A DNA stretch of 64,000 nt from DATMGU01 sp035555315 (GCA_035555315.1 DATMGU010000014.1:62001-126000); one strand, 5' to 3'. Shown: positions 35,252 through 44,033, counted from the first letter of the stretch. Made by a program: numbers and translations. The notes: generated from the sequence alone by a model not told the origin.

Positions 35252-36329
35252 CGTCGTCCTCCGGCAGCAGCGCGGCGAAGCGCGCTCGATGCAGCTGCGC
35301 CGAGCCGTACGCGTTCGCCAGGACCATGGCCTTTCGCAGATAGAGCCCGACGTCGTACTCGTCCGTATAGCCGATGCCGCCATGGAGCTGGATGGCCTGG
35401 CGGGTCACCAACAGGCATGCATCGGCGGCGCGGGCCTTGGCACGGGATACGGCCGCCCGACGGGTAACGATCGGGCTTCCCGCATCCACGGTCGCGGCGG
35501 CACTCTCGACGCTCGCCCGGGTCAACGCGATCTGGATCTTGAGATCCGCGGCGCGGTGCTGCAGCGATTGAAAGCTGCCGATGGCCTGACCGAACTGCTT
35601 GCGGGTCCGCAGGAATTCCAAGGTCAGCTCGAAGCCCCGCTCCATCACGCCCAGCAGATAGGCGGCGGTGGCGAGCGTCGCTTCGTCGATCGCGTCGGGC
35701 AGGGAGTCGGCTGGTAGGCCGGGTTGGGATGGGGGTAGGAGCTGGGCCGGTGCCTCCGCGAAACTCACCGTTCCCCAATGGCCGCCATCCTGGGTGGACG
35801 CGATCTCGACCGAGACGCCCGGGGCGGCGGTGTCGACCAGGGCGAGCCCGTCGCGGGTCGTGACCAGGAACGCATCCGCCCCCGCCGCCATCGGCACGAA
35901 CAGCTTGCGGCCGAAGACCCGGCCCTCGCGCAGCCGGGCCTCGGCGGTGGGCTCGATCGTGTCGGCCCGTTCCTGCCAGGCTGGGATAATGATCCGCTTA
36001 CCGGCGAGCAGAGCCGAGGGCACTGCATCGCCCAGCAAGCGGGCCGCCATGGTGCCGGCGACCAGTGGTTCCGGCACGAGCCCGGCGCCGAGCTGCTCGG
36101 CCAGCGCGCAGAATTCGCTCATGCCCAGGCCCGAGCCACCGGCCGCCTCAGGCACCCGCAGCCCGATCCAGCCCATCTCGCCCATCCGCCGCCAAACCGC
36201 CGGGTCGAAACCGGGGTGCGTGAAGCGCAGCCCACGGATGCGGCCAAGGCCGCCGCCGGGTGGCGCCACCGCTGATGCGCTGTCGCGCAGCATCCGCATG
36301 TTTTCGATCTGGTCCTCGGCCATGGTCAT
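35244..36329 (-). CDS. acyl-CoA dehydrogenase (small subunit type)
   Basis: A 361-residue acyl-CoA dehydrogenase with a shortened, divergent N-terminal and middle domain. The C-terminal domain is well conserved: RKQFGQAIGSFQSLQHRAADLKI and QLHGGIGYTDEYDVGLYLRKA. The central FAD-contact motif is weak. This is the pattern of the smaller partner in heteromeric FadE pairs. The matching larger protein is encoded two genes downstream (33318-34478). It lies 15 bases after the thiolase gene. Confidence 0.85.
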   Translation of the reverse strand: MTMAEDQIENMRMLRDSASAVAPPGGGLGRIRGLRFTHPGFDPAVWRRMGEMGWIGLRVPEAAGGSGLGMSEFCALAEQLGAGLVPEPLVAGTMAARLLGDAVPSALLAGKRIIIPAWQERADTIEPTAEARLREGRVFGRKLFVPMAAGADAFLVTTRDGLALVDTAAPGVSVEIASTQDGGHWGTVSFAEAPAQLLPPSQPGLPADSLPDAIDEATLATAAYLLGVMERGFELTLEFLRTRKQFGQAIGSFQSLQHRAADLKIQIALTRASVESAAATVDAGSPIVTRRAAVSRAKARAADACLLVTRQAIQLHGGIGYTDEYDVGLYLRKAMVLANAYGSAQLHRARFAALLPEDDDV

Positions 36330-36344
36330 GGCTGTCGTTCCCGC

Positions 36345-37496
36345 CTAGACCGTGGCGCCGCTGCCGAGCAGCGCGGTCACCTGGCTCGAGAGCGTGCCGC
36401 CATTGCCGTGGCACAGCGCCACGGCGCAATCGCTCAATTGCCGCTGGCCGGCATCGCCACGCAATTGGGTCACGGCTTCGATGATCAGGAACATGCCGTA
36501 CATGCCGGGATGCACGCACGACAACCCACCGCCATTGGTGTTCACCGCCAGCCCGCCGCCGGGCGCTATGGCGCCGCCTTGCACGAAACGGCCGCCCTCG
36601 CCCTTGGGACAGAAGCCCAGATCTTCCAGGAACAGGATCGTATTGATCGTGAAGGCGTCATAGACCATCGCCAGATCGACGTCGGCGGGGCCCAATCCGG
36701 CCATGGCGAAGGCGCGCGGTCCGCTATCCGTGGCAGCGGTGACGGTGAGGTCCGGCATCTGGGCGATCGAGCGGTGCCATTGCGCCCCGGCGGCGCCGAG
36801 CAGATAGGCCGGCTTGCGCCGGAGGTCGCGCGCCCGGTCGGCCCGCACCATGACGCAGGCGCCCCCGCCATCCGTGACCAGGCAGCAATCGCGGCTCGTC
36901 AGCGGATCGCTGACCATGCGGCTGGCGAGCACGTCTTCCCGCGTCAGGGGGCCCCGCGCGAAGGCGGCCGGGTTCAGATTGGCCCAATCCCGCGCGGCGA
37001 CCGCCACATCCGCCAGCATTTCCCGCGTGGTGCCGAACTGATGCATGTGCCGGCTGGCGGCGAGCGCATAGGCGGTGATCGGGTGGCGCGGGCGGTAGGG
37101 CGTTTCGTGCCATTGCGGCTCGCTCATGGAGACCAGCCGCCCGCCCGCGGTGCGCTGGTTCGATCCGTAGCAGATGAGCGCCGCGTCGCAGAGACCCGCA
37201 TCCAGTGCCAAGGCGGCCTGCAGCAGGTGCATTTCGAAGCTTGATCCGCCGACATTGGTGCCGTCGAAGAAGCGCGGCTTGATGCCGAGATATTCGGCGA
37301 CCGACAAGGTGGGAAAGGCGTGCGTGCTGGTGGCGGCGAAGAGCGCATCGATATCCGGCAGGGTAAGGCCGGCGTCCTCGATCGCCGCCAGCGCCGCCTC
37401 CGCCAGCAGTTCCATGGCCGTGCGGCCCGGCGCTTCCCCGGTTCCGGCGGACCCGATCCCGGCCACGGCGGTGCGACCGCGCAGGGCATGGGCCAT
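36345..37496 (-). CDS. thiolase-like protein (lipid-transfer/Ltp type)
   Basis: A 383-residue protein of the non-decarboxylating thiolase superfamily, SCP-x/Ltp type. It has FDGTNVGGSSFEMHLLQAALAL in the nucleophile region (Ser-Ser rather than Cys), NTNGGGLSCVHPGMYG and ALCHGNGG. In relatives such as Ltp2 the enzyme works as a retro-aldolase or thiolase together with a DUF35 protein. A DUF35 gene lies one base upstream here. It probably performs the chain-shortening step of the operon. The ATG start is taken from the beginning of the first strand. Confidence 0.82.
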   Translation of the reverse strand: MAHALRGRTAVAGIGSAGTGEAPGRTAMELLAEAALAAIEDAGLTLPDIDALFAATSTHAFPTLSVAEYLGIKPRFFDGTNVGGSSFEMHLLQAALALDAGLCDAALICYGSNQRTAGGRLVSMSEPQWHETPYRPRHPITAYALAASRHMHQFGTTREMLADVAVAARDWANLNPAAFARGPLTREDVLASRMVSDPLTSRDCCLVTDGGGACVMVRADRARDLRRKPAYLLGAAGAQWHRSIAQMPDLTVTAATDSGPRAFAMAGLGPADVDLAMVYDAFTINTILFLEDLGFCPKGEGGRFVQGGAIAPGGGLAVNTNGGGLSCVHPGMYGMFLIIEAVTQLRGDAGQRQLSDCAVALCHGNGGTLSSQVTALLGSGATV

Positions 37497-37497
37497 G

Positions 37498-37893
37498 TCA
37501 GGGATGCCCTTTCGCCGAAACGGGGTCCGCGACATCGAACACGATGGCCGGCTCGTCGCCCGATTGGATGATGCGGGCGCGGACTCGGGTGCCGATCGGC
37601 ACGGTCTCGACGCCCTCGACCCGGCTCATCATGCGGGGACCCTCGTCGAGGTCGATCAGCGCGATGTTGTACGCGCCATCGCGCGACCGGTTGACGGTGA
37701 TCGCATAGACCGTTCCACCGCCGGACGCCTCGACCCATTCGAGATCGGTTTCGCCGGTGCCGGGGATCGCGATCCGGGGATAGAACGTGTATCGGCCCGT
37801 CGAACGGCTGCGCTGGATCAGAAAGCGGCCGTCCCGCAACTGGGCGAGGTATTGCGCCTGCGGCCCGTCGGATGACCCTGTGGCCGCGGTCAT
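37498..37893 (-). CDS. DUF35 OB-fold protein without zinc cysteines
   Basis: A 131-residue protein. The N-terminal rubredoxin-like zinc-ribbon region is recognisable (QRSRSTGRYTFYPR), but every Cys position is replaced (Ser29 and Thr32 in the first knuckle). The OB-fold follows (WVEASGGGTVYAITVN, VGTRV-like and FDVADP strands). Such proteins bind acyl-CoA and partner thiolases, as with ChsH2-like domains and Ltp2. It opens the leftward beta-oxidation operon and lies one base before the thiolase gene. The fold assignment is firm; loss of zinc is inferred from the missing residues. Confidence 0.8.
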   Translation of the reverse strand: MTAATGSSDGPQAQYLAQLRDGRFLIQRSRSTGRYTFYPRIAIPGTGETDLEWVEASGGGTVYAITVNRSRDGAYNIALIDLDEGPRMMSRVEGVETVPIGTRVRARIIQSGDEPAIVFDVADPVSAKGHP

Positions 37894-38122
37894 GGCCGTC
37901 GCCTTGATTTATGGGGCAGACGTTCGCGGGTCAGTCGGTTGAAGCCCGTGGCGTCGATACGATCTGGCACGTTCCTGCTCCGGCTAAAGCGACCCTTGCA
38001 CGCTGCTTCGCACAGGTGCCGATGGCGCAGGGTAGTAATTCTGGATAGAGAATGTCAATCACGATACGGAATGACTTTCCGGAGAAATCATCGGCGCGCG
38101 GTTGGCCTATGACCGGACCGGC

Positions 38123-38151
38123 TTGACTTGCTCGGTCGGGGCACCTATCCA
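38123..38151 (+). promoter_or_regulatory. possible sigma-70 promoter
   Basis: TTGACT and TATCCA are separated by exactly 17 bases, 95 bases before the O-antigen ligase-like start codon. The -35 match is good and the -10 match is modest (half of the consensus). Position and direction fit the ligase gene. Confidence 0.3.
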
Positions 38152-38183
38152 CCGCGAGCCGTGACGGTTGCGGCACCCCGTGG

Positions 38184-38220
38184 CCGGATCTGAATTCCAA
38201 GCCCGGATCTGAATTCCAAG
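38184..38220 (+). repeat. tandem 18-base direct repeat
   Basis: Two identical copies of CCGGATCTGAATTCCAAG separated by one C (period 19), directly upstream of the O-antigen ligase-like gene. No mobile-element gene adjoins it, so a local duplication is the simplest reading. Confidence 0.9.
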
Positions 38221-38245
38221 TACTGTCCATGCCGGGGATCGCACC

Positions 38246-39475
38246 ATGCTCCTCACCCAATGGGCCGGGACAGGCGATAGCCGGGCGATCGCTTGGCCGA
38301 CCATCCTCCTCTACGCGGCCTTGCCCACGATCGGTCTCGCCGCCGGGCCGTCCTACGCGCCGATGATCTTCGGCGTCGGCGTCGTTCACCTGATCCATGG
38401 GATGGCGACCCAGCGGCGTTTCCCCAGCCTTGACGGCGCTCTCCTGGCGCTGGCGCTGACACTGGCGGCCCTGGGCTGGGCCAGCGCCCTCTGGGCGATC
38501 GCTCCGAAACAAACCTTGCTTGGCGCGTTGCAGCTGACGGCCATTCTGGCGGCGAGTCTGGTCTTCCTGTCGGCGCGACGGTTCCCGCCGGAGAGGGTCC
38601 GGCTGCTGTTCCAAGTGACCCTGGCAGCGAGCTTCCTGGGTATGGCGGTCGTGTCGCTCGACATAGCGCTGGCGTTTCCGCTGCATCGGTTGGTCGCCAT
38701 CGGCGCCAAAGCCTGGGTCGCCACCAAATACAATCGCGGGCTGGATTACCTGGTGCTGATCGCCTGGCCGCTGCTGGCGTATTACTGGACCATGCGGAGA
38801 GTGGGCGAGCGCATCCTTGCCGCCCTGTTTGGGCTCCTGCTCATCGTGGCGCTGTTGCTGGGATCCAGTCTCTCGGGCCAGGTGGCGGGCGTCGCCGGGG
38901 CCGTTATCCTGGTGTTCGCTCTGGCGGCACCGCGCTGGCTGCCGCGGGTGCTCGCCGTGGGGACGGCGGTGGTCGCGATCGGCGTGCCGTTCATCCTTCG
39001 AGGCCTATCGCTGTATCGCGGGGCGCTCGCCAGCCATATCAAGCCGTCCGGCGTGCATCGGTTGGAGATCTGGAACTACATGACTGCCCGCGTGCTCGAA
39101 CGCCCGTTGTTCGGTTGGGGCCTATCCAGCGCCAAATTCGTGCCGATCACCCCCGCCGAATTGCAGCACTACACCTATGCCAACGCCGATGGCATCTATC
39201 CCCATAACCAGTGGCTGGAACTCTGGATCGATCTCGGCGCGGTCGGTGCCGCCATCGGCCTGATCTTCGCCCTGCTGGTTCTGCGGCGCATCGGGCATCT
39301 GCGGCAGGACGTGCGGCCCTTCGCCTATGCCGGCTTCGCCTCGGCGATGGCGGTCTCCCTGGTCAATTTCGAAGTGACGACGGATTCCTGGTGGGCGGCC
39401 CTCGCGGCCGGCGCCGCGCTGTTCACGCTGCTCGACCGGTCATGCCGCCAAGCTTCGCCGTCACAGCCTGCCTGA
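38246..39475 (+). CDS. O-antigen ligase/polymerase family membrane protein (Wzy_C)
   Basis: A 409-residue membrane protein with about 11 hydrophobic helices. The large periplasmic loop carries the ligase signature: RLEIWNYMTARVLERPLFGWGLSS and YPHNQWLELWIDLGAVGA, with the conserved His-Asn. Such proteins join O-polysaccharide to lipid A core or polymerise repeat units in the inner membrane. It is separate from the polysaccharide locus at 54875-64000. It is coupled to the next membrane protein by a 34-base overlap. Confidence 0.85.
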   Translation: MLLTQWAGTGDSRAIAWPTILLYAALPTIGLAAGPSYAPMIFGVGVVHLIHGMATQRRFPSLDGALLALALTLAALGWASALWAIAPKQTLLGALQLTAILAASLVFLSARRFPPERVRLLFQVTLAASFLGMAVVSLDIALAFPLHRLVAIGAKAWVATKYNRGLDYLVLIAWPLLAYYWTMRRVGERILAALFGLLLIVALLLGSSLSGQVAGVAGAVILVFALAAPRWLPRVLAVGTAVVAIGVPFILRGLSLYRGALASHIKPSGVHRLEIWNYMTARVLERPLFGWGLSSAKFVPITPAELQHYTYANADGIYPHNQWLELWIDLGAVGAAIGLIFALLVLRRIGHLRQDVRPFAYAGFASAMAVSLVNFEVTTDSWWAALAAGAALFTLLDRSCRQASPSQPA

Positions 39476-40299
39476 TCCCCCTGCTGGTCGGCTACGTCGT
39501 GGCGGCCGTCATCCGGTATCGCGGCGGCAAGCGCCTCGGGCCGGGGATGGCAGCTTCCGGCATCGGCCTCGGTTTCCTGGCCGGCTTCATCGGCGTCACC
39601 GGCGGCATGCCGATCCTGCACTCCGTCGCCAACCATTGGGTCGGGACCGTCGCGGTAGTGGCGACCCTGGCCGGTCTGGTCTTCGATGCGACCGGGTTGG
39701 GCGGCCGCCGCCTGCGGAGCCTTGGCATCGCCGCGGCGCTTGCCATCGTCGCCTATCTCACCGGGCTGGAGCCGCTGATGCAGCTCAGCCCGCCGGCGAT
39801 CGGCCAGATGGTCCTGTTCGGCGCTGGCGGTGCCGCGATGCTGGCTCGGCTGGGCATATTGGCCGAGCGCGGGCCCATCGCCGCGCTTCTGCCCATGATG
39901 CTGGTGGCATTGACCGCCGCCGGTCTGGCCGCGATCGCTTGGCTCGACCATGCCCAATCCCTCGCGGGTCTTGCCCTGGCGCTCGCCGCCGCGGCGGTTG
40001 GTTGCCTAGCGCTGCGCTGGCGGGCGCCACCCCTCGCCTTCGGGGCGGCCGCTCTCCTCGCCGGTGGCGGCACGCTGCTGGCGCTGGGCGTGACGCTGGC
40101 GGAGACGGTGCCGCATCCGCCTTGGCCCCTGCTCCTGATGCTGCCGGCATTCTGGGCCGATCGTGTGTCGTTCGGTCGCCCCGCGAAGGGCAGGCGGCGG
40201 AAAAAGCCCCAGGCTTCGCCCTGGCATATCGCGCTGGCCGTCCTGCCGGTGCTGATGGCGGTCGGCCTGGCCTGGTTGCTCGGTCGGCTTGGTACCTAA
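39442..40299 (+). CDS. conserved membrane protein of unknown function
   Basis: A 285-residue, very hydrophobic protein with about nine predicted helices and a basic cytoplasmic loop (KGRRRKK) near residue 250. I do not recognise a family. The start ATG lies inside the end of the O-antigen ligase-like gene, so the two are probably made together. The overlap makes a role in the same surface-polysaccharide step plausible. A longer frame upstream runs antiparallel to sense within the ligase and is rejected. Confidence 0.6.
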   Translation: MPPSFAVTACLIPLLVGYVVAAVIRYRGGKRLGPGMAASGIGLGFLAGFIGVTGGMPILHSVANHWVGTVAVVATLAGLVFDATGLGGRRLRSLGIAAALAIVAYLTGLEPLMQLSPPAIGQMVLFGAGGAAMLARLGILAERGPIAALLPMMLVALTAAGLAAIAWLDHAQSLAGLALALAAAAVGCLALRWRAPPLAFGAAALLAGGGTLLALGVTLAETVPHPPWPLLLMLPAFWADRVSFGRPAKGRRRKKPQASPWHIALAVLPVLMAVGLAWLLGRLGT

Positions 40300-40352
40300 T
40301 CCGCCTGACGCGTCATTGACCCCGCCCACCTGGCCGGCCTAGCTTTCGGGTC

Positions 40353-41207
40353 ATGTCCGGCTATCTCGATCATGTCCACGCTTGCAACCGGTTCGATCCC
40401 ACTCGGTTTCGCCCGTTGCTCCATGGTGCCGCCCGCATCGGCTGGCTCGGCGCCGAAGCCGCGGCGGCGCTCGCGGCCTATCCCGGTGTGTTCGACGTGC
40501 GCGCGGATGCGGTGAGCCTCGTGCTCGGAGATGCCGATCCGGCCCGGCTGACCCGCGCGGTCGACGAGGTGGTCGAGGATCTGGTCGGGCGCGGCCTGGT
40601 CTCCAAATGGCGCAACGAGTTCTTCGAGGTCGCGGCCCGCTGGGGTGACGCCCCGCTCTTCGAGCTGGATCGCGGTGCCGTGTCGTTTTTCGGTGTGCGA
40701 TCCTATGGCGTCCATCTGAATGGCGTTCGGCGTGATGGCGTCGATCTCACGCTGTGGATCGGCCGGCGCGCGCTCGACAAGAAGGTAGCACCCGGTAAGC
40801 TTGACAACATGGTGGCGGGCGGCATCGGCGCCGGCCACGGGTTGCCGGGCACCCTTCATAAGGAGGCCGCGGAGGAAGCGGATATCCCGGCCTCGCTGAT
40901 CCGACAGGCGATCCCGGTTGGGGCCATCACCTATCGGTTGGAAACGCCGGGCGGTCTGCGCGACGACACGCTGTTCGTCTATGATCTCGATGTGCCGGCC
41001 GGGTTCCAGCCACGCAACACCGATGGCGAGATCGCCGATTTCCGGCTGCTGGACGCGGCCGAATGCCTGCGCCTGGTCGAGACGACCGACGCGTTCAAGT
41101 TCAACGTCAACCTGGTGCTGATCGATTTCGGCATCCGTCACGGCCTGATCGGCCCGAATCATCCGGATTACCTGGCGCTGGTGCGGGGCCTGCGCCAATC
41201 GGGTTAG
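40353..41207 (+). CDS. NUDIX hydrolase (Tnr3-type, DUF4743)
   Basis: A 284-residue protein. About residues 1-120 are the DUF4743 domain and about 120-284 the NUDIX domain. The NUDIX box is GGIGAGHGLPGTLHKEAAEEADI near residue 154. It keeps the KE-x2-EE core but has no Glu at the early box position. This arrangement is found in plant, fungal and bacterial Tnr3-like proteins that hydrolyse damaged thiamine diphosphate. The neighbouring genes give no further clue. It converges with gluQ. Confidence 0.82.
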   Translation: MSGYLDHVHACNRFDPTRFRPLLHGAARIGWLGAEAAAALAAYPGVFDVRADAVSLVLGDADPARLTRAVDEVVEDLVGRGLVSKWRNEFFEVAARWGDAPLFELDRGAVSFFGVRSYGVHLNGVRRDGVDLTLWIGRRALDKKVAPGKLDNMVAGGIGAGHGLPGTLHKEAAEEADIPASLIRQAIPVGAITYRLETPGGLRDDTLFVYDLDVPAGFQPRNTDGEIADFRLLDAAECLRLVETTDAFKFNVNLVLIDFGIRHGLIGPNHPDYLALVRGLRQSG

Positions 41208-41217
41208 CCGGGCCAGG

Positions 41218-42036
41218 TTAATCCGGAAAACCGGCCAAGGCCCGCACCTCGGCCGGCGACTGTCCGGCCGCGCGCAGCCGCCGCAGGCTCGGCGCGCCAT
41301 CGCGTTTGGCGAGGCGCCGGCCTTCGCCGTCGGTTAGCAGCGGATGATGGTGGTATTCCGGCACCGGCAGATCGAACAACGCCTGCAGCAGCCGGTGAAT
41401 ATCCGTCGCCTCGACCAGATCCGTTCCGCGCGTGACCAGCTCGACGCCCTGCCGTGCATCGTCCAGGGTCACCGCCAGGTGATAGCTGGTGGGGCAATCC
41501 TTGCGTGCAAGCACGACGTCACCCTGTCGTTTCGGCATGGCCTCGACGCGGCCGAGGGCACGGTCGTGCCAGACGAGCGGCCCTGTTTCCGCCGCCGCCC
41601 GCGCCATATCGAGCCGGAGCGCATGGGGGCCACCCTCGGCGAGCTTCGCGGCGCGCTGCGCCGGCGACAGCGCCCGGCAGATACCCGGATAGACGGTATT
41701 CGGGCCATGTGGCGCCGCCTCGGCCGCGATATCGGCCCGCGTGCAAAAGCATGGATAGATCAGGCCGCGCCCATCGAGTTCCGCCAGTACCGCCCGGTAC
41801 TCGTCGAAATGGTCGGATTGCCGGCGCACCGGCTCGGGCCAGGAGAAGCCGAGCCAGGCCAGATCCTCCAGGGCCGCGGCGGCGAGGTCGGCCCGGCACC
41901 GTATCCGGTCGATGTCTTCGAGCCGCAGCAGGCACGTACCCTCCGGCCCGGCCGCCGCCGCCGCGAACAGGGCGGAATAGGCATGGCCCAGATGCAGATA
42001 GCCGGTCGGGCTGGGGGCGAAGCGGGTCAGGGGCAT
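41218..42036 (-). CDS. gluQ: glutamyl-queuosine tRNA(Asp) synthetase
   Basis: A 272-residue GluRS-like protein without the anticodon-binding domain, the normal form of GluQRS. It attaches glutamate to queuosine at position 34 of tRNA-Asp. It has the HIGH-type motif HLGHAYS near residue 16, RLEDID, zinc-region cysteines (YPCFC) and a KMSKS-type RLAKRDG near residue 243. The ATG directly precedes PLTRFAPSPTGYLHLG. It lies 27 bases after a possible small membrane-protein gene. Confidence 0.92.
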   Translation of the reverse strand: MPLTRFAPSPTGYLHLGHAYSALFAAAAAGPEGTCLLRLEDIDRIRCRADLAAAALEDLAWLGFSWPEPVRRQSDHFDEYRAVLAELDGRGLIYPCFCTRADIAAEAAPHGPNTVYPGICRALSPAQRAAKLAEGGPHALRLDMARAAAETGPLVWHDRALGRVEAMPKRQGDVVLARKDCPTSYHLAVTLDDARQGVELVTRGTDLVEATDIHRLLQALFDLPVPEYHHHPLLTDGEGRRLAKRDGAPSLRRLRAAGQSPAEVRALAGFPD

Positions 42037-42063
42037 GGCGGGAGAGGATGGATCCGAGGAGGC

Positions 42064-42246
42064 TCAGGGGCGCGCGGTGAACGTGCTCGGCGGATGTGCC
42101 GGCATCAATCCGGCGGCGACATCGGGCTGCGGCAGCCAGCCGGCGGCACCGGCGACGACGAATACCACCGTGATCGCGATGTTGAGGTTTTTTCGCAGCT
42201 TGCTCGGAGCGTTCACATCCGTGCTTAGGGCGGTGGTGTCGGGCAA
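42064..42246 (-). CDS. possible small single-helix membrane protein
   Basis: A 60-residue reading frame with a basic start region (SKLRKNLN), one hydrophobic helix (IAITVVFVVAGAAGWL) and a short Pro-rich tail. The start would be a TTG; an in-frame GTG at 42216 is an alternative. Neither has a clear ribosome site. It has the same direction as gluQ. I recognise no family, but the charge and helix pattern looks like a real short membrane protein. Confidence 0.35.
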   Translation of the reverse strand: MPDTTALSTDVNAPSKLRKNLNIAITVVFVVAGAAGWLPQPDVAAGLMPAHPPSTFTARP

Positions 42247-42335
42247 CGCAATATTAACACCTTACGCTGACTGTCATGAGTTCGGATCTTCTTGGAAAGC
42301 CGGGACGAAAATAACGCGACCGTCGAGGAATGGAA

Positions 42336-44033
42336 ATGAGCTGGCTGAACAATCTGCGGATCAGCACTAAACTGGGTGTTCTGCTGTGCATCCTGGTATT
42401 GGGCCTCACGGCCGCCGGCTTCGCCGCCGCTCGTCTCTCCCACCAGGCACTGGTCAATGACCGGGTGCAGGCGCTGAGATCGATCGTCGATACCGCGCTC
42501 AACACGGTGGCGGCCCTCGACAAGCAGGTCCAGACCGGCAAGCTCACCAAGGATCAAGCGCTCGACGTATTGCGGGAGCGACTGGTCGCGATGACCTTCG
42601 ACAAGGGAGAGGGCTATATCTTCGCCTATACGATGGATGGCATCACCATCTCGACCCCCGATCCCAAGATGATCGGCACCAATCGCCTCGACATAAAAGC
42701 CGCGAACGGCATGATGATCCTGCGGGAGCTGCGCGACGGCGTGCTCAAGAACGATGGAACCGTCGTGCTGCGCTATAATTTTCCGAAGCCGGGTCAGGTT
42801 GCGGAAAGCGAGAAGCTGTCTTACGCCGTTCACTACAAGCCATGGAACCTGCTGCTCGGCACGGGCGTCTATCTGGACGCGATGGAGGCTGAATTCTCCG
42901 GTGTCGCATGGTCCTTTTTCGGCCTGTTCGGCGCGGTCATCCTGATCATCGCCGCGGTGACCGCGGCGATCGCCCTGAATATCGCGCGACCGCTCACAAA
43001 ACTGCAGGGCGAGATGCGCCGTCTGGCGGATGGCGATCTCAGCGTCACCGGTGTCGCCACAGCGCGGCGCGACGAGGTTGGCGCCATGGCCAAGGCGGTC
43101 GCCATCTTCCGGGACAATGCGATCGAGAACCAGCGGCTGCGGGACGAGCACCGGCGCGCCCGGGAAACGGCGGAAAGCGACCGTCGTGCCAGCCAGCGGG
43201 AATTCGCCCAGGCCTTCCTCGCCGAGGTCGACGGCATCATGCGCGACGTGTCTCAAGGGGCGAAGACCGTCGAAGAGGCGTCCGAGCGGATGAGCGAGAC
43301 AGCGCGTCTGGCGCTCAGCCGCGCTGAAACCGTGGCGGAAGGCACGCTGACCGCCAGTTCGAACGTGCAGACCGTCGCGGCGGCCGCTCAACAGATGGCC
43401 GCCTCGATCCGCGAGATCTCGCAGCAGGCGACATTGGCTCAGGGCATCGCCTCCAAGGCGCTCGACGCGACGAATCGATCCGACACCATGGTTCAGAGCC
43501 TCGATACCAATGCGCGTGAAATCGGCGAGATCGTCAAAATGATCTCGGATATCGCGAGCCAGACCAATTTGCTGGCGCTCAACGCGACGATCGAGGCTGC
43601 TCGCGCCGGCGAAGCCGGTAAGGGCTTCGCTGTGGTGGCGAGCGAGGTCAAGAGCCTGGCGAATCAGACCGGTCAGGCGACCGAGCGCATCTCCAAGCAG
43701 ATTCAGACCATCCAGAGCGCCGTCGGCGGCACGGTGGCGGCGATCGGCGAGATCAAGAGCGTGGTCGGCGAGGTGAGCGAGGTCGCGAATTCGATCGCCG
43801 CCGCGGTCGAGCAGCAGAATGCGACGACGGCGGATATCGTCAGCAACATCCAGGCTGCCGCTCATGGCACCGATCTGGTCGCGCGCAACATCATCGAGGT
43901 CAAGGACACCGCCGGCAATACCGGCAAGGCGGCGGAAACCGTACTCGGCATCGCCCGGGACGTCGGCCAGCGCACCGCCGAACTGGCGGGGTCGGTCGAG
44001 CGCTTCGTGGCCCGGCTGAACAGCGCGGCGTAA
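42336..44033 (+). CDS. methyl-accepting chemotaxis protein with sCache domain
   Basis: A 565-residue chemoreceptor. TM1 is at about 12-32, followed by a periplasmic sCache_2-like sensor (about 35-185, containing EGYIFAYTMDGITISTPDP) and TM2 at about 188-212. A HAMP domain (about 213-265) and the signalling domain (about 300-565) complete it. The signalling hairpin tip region has IASQTNLLALNATIEAARAGEAGKGFAVVASEVKSLA. GAGGA lies six bases before the chosen ATG; the ATG two codons earlier is too close to it. sCache sensors often bind small organic acids. No che genes are nearby. Confidence 0.92.
   Translation: MSWLNNLRISTKLGVLLCILVLGLTAAGFAAARLSHQALVNDRVQALRSIVDTALNTVAALDKQVQTGKLTKDQALDVLRERLVAMTFDKGEGYIFAYTMDGITISTPDPKMIGTNRLDIKAANGMMILRELRDGVLKNDGTVVLRYNFPKPGQVAESEKLSYAVHYKPWNLLLGTGVYLDAMEAEFSGVAWSFFGLFGAVILIIAAVTAAIALNIARPLTKLQGEMRRLADGDLSVTGVATARRDEVGAMAKAVAIFRDNAIENQRLRDEHRRARETAESDRRASQREFAQAFLAEVDGIMRDVSQGAKTVEEASERMSETARLALSRAETVAEGTLTASSNVQTVAAAAQQMAASIREISQQATLAQGIASKALDATNRSDTMVQSLDTNAREIGEIVKMISDIASQTNLLALNATIEAARAGEAGKGFAVVASEVKSLANQTGQATERISKQIQTIQSAVGGTVAAIGEIKSVVGEVSEVANSIAAAVEQQNATTADIVSNIQAAAHGTDLVARNIIEVKDTAGNTGKAAETVLGIARDVGQRTAELAGSVERFVARLNSAA

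Larger units (their letters stand above)
37894..38245. promoter_or_regulatory. divergent intergenic region with direct repeat
   Basis: This gap separates the leftward beta-oxidation operon from the rightward O-antigen ligase-like gene. It contains an A+T-richer stretch near 38030-38080, a promoter-like pair at 38123 and an 18-base direct repeat. I see no gene in it; reading frames that cross it look like shadows. Confidence 0.6.

Noticed and set aside
10175..37893. Calling the window a steroid-degradation cluster
   Set aside because: KstD-like and side-chain-like genes are present, but none of the A/B-ring or later ring genes (ksh, hsa) are visible. The similarity supports ring or side-chain chemistry only.
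38184..38220. Direct repeat as target-site duplication of an insertion sequence
   Set aside because: The copies are only one base apart and no transposase or terminal inverted repeats are present.
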